NCBI GenBank assembly: GCA_013003285.1
Contig: JABDJY010000198.1
Coordinates: 1 to 9,495 of the forward strand
Direction of reading: 5' to 3'
Source of the DNA: Alphaproteobacteria bacterium
GTDB lineage: Bacteria > Pseudomonadota > Alphaproteobacteria > UBA6615
DNA length: 9,495 nt
Each line of letters opens with the position of its first letter. Position 1 is the first letter of the stretch. Position numbers and translations under genes: made by a program. The notes below the pieces were generated by a model. The model ran no database searches. It was not told the DNA's origin and saw only the letters and a program-made list of their open reading frames with translations. Positions 5,307 through 9,495 of this stretch are shown piece by piece.

Positions 5307-6884
5307 TTACAGGTCAATAATCAGTAATATGGCAAGCGCCGCGATGGCCAGCCACAGGGGCCATTGAGGCCTCTGAGCGGTGCCGCCGGCGAAATCGATA
5401 CGCAGATTTCCATCCGCCACGGCGCGGGCGGCGCGTTCAAACTCAGCGACAGCGTGGGGCAGCCGTTCGACTGCCCGGAAGGCGTCGGCGGCGCGCTCGG
5501 CCAGTTGCGCTTCCGGCCCCCGGTTCTGGCGCATCCATTCCTCGATCAACGGCTGGGCGAGTTGCCACATATTGGCGTGCGGCGCCAATTGGCGTCCGGT
5601 GCCTTCGGCCAGCAACATGGTTTTTTGCAGCAACAACAATTGCGGCTGGGTCTCCATTTCGAACTGCTCGGTGACCTTGAATAACTGCGCGAGCAATCGG
5701 GCGATCGAAATATCAGCCGATGACAGGCCGAAGATGGGCTCGCCGATGGCGCGGACGGCCTGTTTGAAGGCGTGCCGGTCTTTGTGGCCCGGTACATAAC
5801 CGGCGCGGAAATGCACGTCGGCGACCCGGTCGTAATCGCCGGTGACAAACCCCAACAGCATGTCGGCGAGATAATAGCGGGTGCGCCGGTCGATCCGCCC
5901 CATGATTCCAAAATCGACCACCGCCAGGGTGCCGTCGGCCATGACGAAGGCGTTGCCCGGGTGCATGTCGGCATGAAAATAGCCGTCGCGGAAAACCTGG
6001 CGGAAGAAATTCTCCGATGCCTTGCGCAAGATGGCCTCAAGGTCGTGGCCCGCGGCGCGCAAATCGTCCACGTCATGGATCGGGATGCCGTCGATCCGTT
6101 CAGTCGTTAGAACCCGCCGGCCGGTGCGCTGCCAGTCGACGCCCGGCACTTTATAGTCGGGGTCGTCAGCGAAATTTTCCGCCAGCTCCACCGCGGCGGA
6201 GGATTCCATCCGCAGATCCATCTCCCAGCGTACCGCCTCGGCAAACGTCTCAATGACCGCTACGGGTTTAAGGCGGCGCAGCCGGGGTTGGGTGCGCTCG
6301 ACCATGCCGGCAATCCAACGAAACAGATCGAGATCGCGTTCGAACGCTTTCTCGATACCCGGTCGCAGGATTTTGACCGCGACCTCGCGGCTCTCGACTG
6401 CTAGACCGGCCTCGGCGGCGGCGGCGACTTCCTGCGGTGTTGGCCGGGTCACCGCGAAATGCACCTGCGCGATCGATGCGGCGGCCACCGGTTCGTCGTC
6501 GAACGAATCAAACAATTCGTCGATCGTACCATCGAGCTCGGCCTCGATGGCTTGCCGTGCCAGATCGGTTGGAAATGGCGGTAAATCGTCCTGCAGGGTG
6601 GTGAGGTCGTTGGCGATCGATTCACCGGCCAGGTCGGGGCGGGTACTGAGCATCTGGCCGAATTTGATGAAGCTGGGTCCGAGCTCCTGCAAGGCAATCG
6701 CTAGACGCGCGCCGGGGCGAAGGTCGCGCACGCTGCGCTTAACCCGGAAGGTCGATAACAGGCGGGCCGTGAGGATGAGCCCCGTGGTGGCCGGCAGCCA
6801 ATCGAGCGGGAACAGCGCGTCGTGTCGCGCCAGGGTGCGGGCGATTCCTATCATTCGCAGAAGATTTCGGGCGGCGCGAAACAT
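5307..6884 (-). CDS. ubiB: UbiB family atypical kinase/ATPase for ubiquinone biosynthesis
   Basis: This 525-residue ABC1/ADCK/UbiB-family protein is needed for ubiquinone (coenzyme Q) synthesis, probably helping to handle lipid intermediates at the inner membrane. Seen are the family-defining KxGQ motif (FIKFGQMLSTRPDL, Lys74-Gln77), the Ala-rich nucleotide loop PVAAASIAQVH (132-142) that replaces the kinase Gly-rich loop, the ATP lysine in REVAVKILRPG (Lys171), the catalytic HADMHPGN (304-311) and the metal-binding DFG (324-326). The C-terminus is a hydrophobic membrane segment (about 508-524), shorter than the two helices of the E. coli protein. The ATG at 6884 is 11 nt after the ubiE stop, with no strong ribosome site, so it is probably coupled to ubiE. 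The ubiE-ubiB order is standard for alphaproteobacteria. Confidence 0.95.
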   Translation of the reverse strand: MFRAARNLLRMIGIARTLARHDALFPLDWLPATTGLILTARLLSTFRVKRSVRDLRPGARLAIALQELGPSFIKFGQMLSTRPDLAGESIANDLTTLQDDLPPFPTDLARQAIEAELDGTIDELFDSFDDEPVAAASIAQVHFAVTRPTPQEVAAAAEAGLAVESREVAVKILRPGIEKAFERDLDLFRWIAGMVERTQPRLRRLKPVAVIETFAEAVRWEMDLRMESSAAVELAENFADDPDYKVPGVDWQRTGRRVLTTERIDGIPIHDVDDLRAAGHDLEAILRKASENFFRQVFRDGYFHADMHPGNAFVMADGTLAVVDFGIMGRIDRRTRYYLADMLLGFVTGDYDRVADVHFRAGYVPGHKDRHAFKQAVRAIGEPIFGLSSADISIARLLAQLFKVTEQFEMETQPQLLLLQKTMLLAEGTGRQLAPHANMWQLAQPLIEEWMRQNRGPEAQLAERAADAFRAVERLPHAVAEFERAARAVADGNLRIDFAGGTAQRPQWPLWLAIAALAILLIIDL

Positions 6885-6895
6885 TTACAGGCTGC

Positions 6896-7672
6896 TCAGA
6901 TCCGCCACGCCGAGTGGATCGCGGCGATCCCCGCCGACAAATTGCGATAGCTCACTTGGCCGAAATTCGCGCCGTGAAGCATCGCCACCAGCTCCTCTTG
7001 CGGCGGGAATTTGCGAATACTTTCAGCCAGATAGACGTAAGACTCCCGGTCGCGGGCGACCAGGGCGCCAAGTTTCGGCAGGACGGAGAAGGAATAACGG
7101 TCGTAGAGCGGCGCCAGCATTGGCACTACGACACGGCTGAATTCCAAGCACAGAAAGTGGCCGCCGGGTCTGAGTACGCGACGCGCTTCGGCCAGTGCCT
7201 TATCGATATGGGTTACGTTGCGCAGCCCAAACGCAATTGTGTAGGCGTCGAGCGAGGCGTCGGCAAAAGGCAATTCCTCGGCGTTGCCGCAAACCAAATC
7301 GAGGGCGCTGTTACCGGCCAATTCGCCCCGGTCGATCGACCGGTTGCGGCCGGCGGTCAGCATACTGGCGTTGATATCGCAGATGGTAACTCTGGCCTCG
7401 CCATTGCTTCGCGCCAGAATGCGCCGGGCAATATCGCCCGTTCCACCCGCCACATCGACGACCGCCATGCCCGGTTGCGGGTTTAACTGATCGATCAGCA
7501 CCGATTTCCAAATCCGGTGAACGCCGCCGCTCATCAGGTCGTTCATGAGGTCGTAGCGGCCAGCAACGGAATCGAACACTTCGCGTACCCGCGCCGTCTT
7601 CTCTGCCACCGGCACGTCGGTATAGCCGAAATGGGTGGTTTGCTGCGCGTCGTTGGGGCCAGGCTCGTTCAT
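6896..7672 (-). CDS. ubiE: Demethylubiquinone/demethylmenaquinone C-methyltransferase
   Basis: This 258-residue SAM-dependent methyltransferase adds the C-methyl group to the benzoquinol ring in ubiquinone synthesis (and in menaquinone synthesis where that pathway exists). Seen are the N-terminal family block HFGYTDVPVAEKTARVREVF (14-33), UbiE signature 1 YDLMNDLMSGGVHRIWK (40-56), the SAM loop VVDVAGGTGDIA (71-82), and signature 2 RRVLRPGGHFLCLEFS (164-179). The C-terminus is intact. The ATG at 7672 (MNEPGPND) gives the usual family length; ATG at 7684 is an alternative adding four residues. The frame stays open as far as 8083, but that part is antisense to mutM and has no UbiE similarity. 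It is the first gene of the ubiE-ubiB pair and is divergent from mutM. Confidence 0.95.
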   Translation of the reverse strand: MNEPGPNDAQQTTHFGYTDVPVAEKTARVREVFDSVAGRYDLMNDLMSGGVHRIWKSVLIDQLNPQPGMAVVDVAGGTGDIARRILARSNGEARVTICDINASMLTAGRNRSIDRGELAGNSALDLVCGNAEELPFADASLDAYTIAFGLRNVTHIDKALAEARRVLRPGGHFLCLEFSRVVVPMLAPLYDRYSFSVLPKLGALVARDRESYVYLAESIRKFPPQEELVAMLHGANFGQVSYRNLSAGIAAIHSAWRI

Positions 7673-7787
7673 GGGCCGGACCATATCGGACACAGGCCCC
7701 CGCCGGCAAAAGAAATTCCCGGCTAAAAAGACATTCTCGGCGTTCTTCGATAGCTTAGCGGCGTTATTGAGCCGCCTGGGAATCCCA
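7673..7787. promoter_or_regulatory. Divergent ubiE / mutM intergenic region
   Basis: These 115 nt separate two outward-facing genes and must hold their start signals unless an upstream promoter serves them. I find no consensus sigma-70 pair on either strand and no strong ribosome site for mutM, only a weak GGGA within TGGGAATCCCA (7777-7787) directly before the ATG. The region is noted without assigning individual elements. Confidence 0.4.
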
Positions 7788-8636
7788 ATGCCCGAATTAC
7801 CCGAAGTCGAGACAACGCGCCAAGGACTGTTGGCCGCCTTGGAAGGACAGGTCCTGCGGTCGGTCGAGGCGCGTGTGCCCGCGCTGCGGTTTCCCCTGCC
7901 GCCTGATCTGGCGACCCGGCTGGCCGGTCGCAAAGTCACGGGGATAGACCGGCGGGCCAAGTATCTGCTTGTCGGCATTGAAGATGGCCAGGTGCTGTTG
8001 ATCCATCTGGGCATGAGTGGACGCATGCGGGTATTTCCGGCGGGTGGGGAGCGCCCGCCGTTGGAAAAGCACGACCATGTCATTTTTCAAACCGGCGGCG
8101 GGACGGAAATCCGCTTCAACGATACGCGAAGGTTTGGCGCCATGGATTTGATGGCTGCCGACGCTGTCGGTGATCACCCCCTGCTGCGCGATCTCGGACC
8201 GGAGCCGCTCGGTAATGAATTCAACGGACCGGTCTTGGCGGCGCGCCTCCAGGGAAAGCGCACGCCCATTAAGTCTGCGCTGCTCGACCAGAAGATCGTT
8301 GCCGGACTGGGCAACATTTATGTCTGCGAGGCGCTTTATCACGCCAATCTGTCGCCGCGGCGCAGCGCACACACCGTTCAAGGCGCGCGCGCCGAGCGGT
8401 TGGTGCAGGCAATCCGCCAAGTGTTACATCAGGCGATTGCCGCTGGAGGCTCCAGTCTGCGCGATTTTCGCCATGCCGACGGGGAGCTAGGCTATTTCCA
8501 GCATCAATTCGCAGTCTATGGACGTGAAAGTGAACGCTGCCCGCGTTGCGCCCAGGATGCAAAATCGACAGGCTGTATTCGACGGCTGGTGCAGAGCGGT
8601 AGATCGACTTTCTATTGCTCTCGCTGGCAGCGTTGA
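7788..8636 (+). CDS. mutM: Formamidopyrimidine-DNA glycosylase (Fpg/MutM), atypical zinc finger
   Basis: This 282-residue bifunctional glycosylase/AP lyase removes oxidised purines such as 8-oxoguanine from DNA. The start is fixed by the chemistry: MPELPEVE places the catalytic Pro2 and Glu3 right after the initiator. Further motifs are the conserved Lys58 in RRAKYLLVG, IHLGMSGRMRV (72-82), the NDTRRFGAMDL strand (111-121), and the H2TH region LLDQKIVAGLGNIYVCEALY (166-184). The C-terminal zinc finger is odd. Normally it is CxxC-x16-CxxC; here Cys251/Cys254 are followed, after an insertion with an extra Cys263, by GRSTFYC (Cys277) and then Ser-Arg-Trp280, so the fourth ligand is a tryptophan. 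All other catalytic parts look intact. The small exported gene follows 18 nt downstream. Confidence 0.95.
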   Translation: MPELPEVETTRQGLLAALEGQVLRSVEARVPALRFPLPPDLATRLAGRKVTGIDRRAKYLLVGIEDGQVLLIHLGMSGRMRVFPAGGERPPLEKHDHVIFQTGGGTEIRFNDTRRFGAMDLMAADAVGDHPLLRDLGPEPLGNEFNGPVLAARLQGKRTPIKSALLDQKIVAGLGNIYVCEALYHANLSPRRSAHTVQGARAERLVQAIRQVLHQAIAAGGSSLRDFRHADGELGYFQHQFAVYGRESERCPRCAQDAKSTGCIRRLVQSGRSTFYCSRWQR

Positions 8637-8654
8637 GTAAACAGCGGGCCCGCT

Positions 8655-9044
8655 ATGTTGTCGCGCCTGATCACAAATTTCTGCCGCTCGGTGGCCGTCC
8701 TCGGCCTCGCGGTTCTGCTCGCCGGCCGGGCCTTCGCCGCCGATCCGGAATATTTGACGGCGGTGGCCGATCTGCCGCTGGCGCCGGGACTGGTCGAGGA
8801 GGTCGGGGCCGGGATCAGCTTCGACAAGCCCGAAGGGCGTATCGTTGAGGCGGTGGCGCGCGGTGATGTGGCGCCGGCAGCGATCACGGCTTTCTATCGC
8901 GCCGCACTGCCCGGCCTAGGGTGGCAGCCGCTGGCGGGTGGTGCATCCGGGTCTCGTTGGCAGCGGGGTGGTGAAATATTAAGCGTCGATATTGTCGACG
9001 ACCGTAATCCGTTGGTCGTGCGGTTTTCCATCGCACCCAATTAA
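8655..9044 (+). CDS. Small exported protein of unknown function
   Basis: This 129-residue protein begins with a clear signal peptide: a positive n-region, the hydrophobic core VAVLGLAVLLAG, and probable cleavage after AFA (about residue 28). The mature part, about 100 residues, has no cysteines and no recognisable catalytic motif. It contains YLTAVADLPLAPGLVEEV and an FYRAALPGLGW stretch (about 80-90), then an Arg/Trp-containing SRWQRGGEILSVDI strand region. It looks like a compact alpha/beta periplasmic domain. I know proteins of this general look at this place (mutM - small exported protein - enoyl-CoA hydratase) in other alphaproteobacteria but cannot give a function. The ATG at 8655 directly follows a 12-bp GC palindrome; no strong ribosome site is visible. 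It lies 18 nt after mutM, so co-transcription is likely. Confidence 0.85.
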   Translation: MLSRLITNFCRSVAVLGLAVLLAGRAFAADPEYLTAVADLPLAPGLVEEVGAGISFDKPEGRIVEAVARGDVAPAAITAFYRAALPGLGWQPLAGGASGSRWQRGGEILSVDIVDDRNPLVVRFSIAPN

Positions 9045-9052
9045 ACATAATA

Positions 9053-9075
9053 GTCTCAACCCCTATGGCTGAGAC
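9053..9075. repeat. Inverted repeat / possible hairpin before the enoyl-CoA hydratase gene
   Basis: GTCTCA (9053-9058) and TGAGAC (9070-9075) are perfect 6-bp arms around an 11-nt loop, with two further possible C-G pairs inside the loop. No T-run follows on the plus strand, so it is not a typical terminator of the upstream gene. It ends 21 nt before the next start codon and could be an operator or an mRNA hairpin. Confidence 0.35.
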
Positions 9076-9082
9076 ATGAAGA

Positions 9083-9088
9083 AGGAGA
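9083..9088 (+). promoter_or_regulatory. Shine-Dalgarno site of the enoyl-CoA hydratase gene
   Basis: AGGAGA within AGAAGGAGA lies 8-9 nt before the ATG at 9097. It is a strong site and fixes this start. Confidence 0.65.
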
Positions 9089-9096
9089 GCCGGGCC

Positions 9097-9495
9097 ATGG
9101 CCTATGAAAATATTGAAGTTGAAACCCAGGGTCATGTGGGCATCTTACGTCTCGACCGACCAAAGGCCATGAACGCCCTATGCGCCGCGCTGGTGTCTGA
9201 GTTGGGCTTGGCGCTCGACGATTTCGAGGCCGACGACAATATTGGCTGTATCGTTCTGACCGGTTCGGAAAAGGCGTTTGCCGCCGGCGCCGACATCAAA
9301 GAGATGGCCGAGAAAACATTTGTCGGCGCCTATATTGAAGACTTCATCACCATCGGGTGGGAGCGCGTCACGGTCTGCCGTAAACCGGTCATCGCAGCGG
9401 TTGCCGGTTACGCCTTGGGCGGTGGTTGCGAGCTGGCGATGATGTGCGACTTTATTTTGGCCGCGGATAACGCCAAATTCGGCCAGCCCGAAATT
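9097..9495 (+). CDS. Enoyl-CoA hydratase (crotonase family), 3' end off window
   Basis: The first 133 residues of a crotonase-family enzyme are present, about half of the usual 255-260. The family hydrates trans-2-enoyl-CoA in fatty-acid beta-oxidation. Seen are GHVGILRLDRPKAMNAL (12-28), the first oxyanion-hole motif AAGADIKEM (62-70), the second, GYALGGGCELAMMCD (104-118), with the first catalytic Glu112, and FGQPEI with the second catalytic Glu132 right at the edge. Having both glutamates argues for a true hydratase rather than an isomerase or dehalogenase of the same fold. The ATG at 9097 follows a strong ribosome site. In related genomes this gene is followed by rpsT and dnaA. Confidence 0.92.
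   Translation, partial: MAYENIEVETQGHVGILRLDRPKAMNALCAALVSELGLALDDFEADDNIGCIVLTGSEKAFAAGADIKEMAEKTFVGAYIEDFITIGWERVTVCRKPVIAAVAGYALGGGCELAMMCDFILAADNAKFGQPEI

Noticed and set aside
6253..7140. Plus-strand open frame of 295 codons over ubiB/ubiE.
   Set aside because: It is Arg/Ser/Pro-rich with no domain, and runs opposite two clear genes.
7635..7787. Upstream extension of mutM.
   Set aside because: Fpg needs Pro2 as its N-terminal nucleophile, so the protein must begin MPELPEVE at 7788.
7777..7787. TGGGAATCCCA palindrome abutting the mutM ATG.
   Set aside because: Short arms and no matching copy elsewhere; not enough to call a regulatory site.
7673..8083. A 137-residue N-terminal extension of ubiE (open frame from 8083).
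   Set aside because: It is antisense to mutM, has no UbiE similarity, and the family's length and conserved N-terminus fit the ATG at 7672.
8643..8654. Perfect 12-bp palindrome AGCGGGCCCGCT directly before the exported-protein start.
   Set aside because: A few such palindromes are expected by chance in about 9.5 kb of GC-rich DNA; it has no loop and no resemblance to a known operator.

Overview
This window reads as a stretch of alphaproteobacterial chromosome. It is GC-rich by eye and densely packed, and its conserved gene order (ubiB-ubiE | mutM - small exported protein - enoyl-CoA hydratase, with coaBC and dut beyond) is one I know from alphaproteobacteria, where it usually sits beside rpsT and dnaA at the replication origin. 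A Rhodospirillales-like relative fits best, but the species cannot be fixed from the sequence. I see no mobile element, CRISPR array, rRNA or tRNA.

Layout. Nine genes lie on the minus strand, read from right to left. ubiE and ubiB (ubiquinone synthesis) are separated by 11 nt. After a 122-nt gap that probably holds a promoter come coaBC (coenzyme A synthesis) and dut (dUTPase), which overlap by 4 nt. Then come an Rrf2-family regulator, a cysteine synthase (cysK) and a MoeB/ThiF/HesA-type E1-like adenylyltransferase. Last are a Crp/Fnr-family regulator and the start of a Spy/CpxP-like periplasmic stress protein that runs off the left edge. From 7788 rightward three genes lie on the plus strand: mutM (DNA glycosylase), a small exported protein of unknown function, and an enoyl-CoA hydratase cut by the right edge.

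How they fit together. Most of the window is housekeeping: quinone and CoA synthesis, nucleotide-pool sanitation and base-excision repair. The part with most regulatory interest is rrf2-cysK-E1. The Rrf2 protein lacks the Fe-S cysteines of IscR/RirA and ends in Asp-Tyr-Thr-Ile, which resembles the C-terminal tail with which serine acetyltransferase inserts into the CysK active site. Together with the cysK gene 49 nt downstream, this suggests a cysteine-status switch that uses CysK as its sensor, analogous to CymR-CysK of Firmicutes. A second regulatory unit lies at the left: a Crp/Fnr protein without Fe-S cysteines whose stop codon lies inside a perfect 16-bp Crp/Fnr-type palindrome. That palindrome is placed as a class II activator site in front of the Spy-like gene. 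MutM has an unusual C-terminal zinc finger in which the fourth cysteine is a tryptophan.

Limits: all calls come from reading motifs. No database search or alignment was run, and several start codons are uncertain and marked so.
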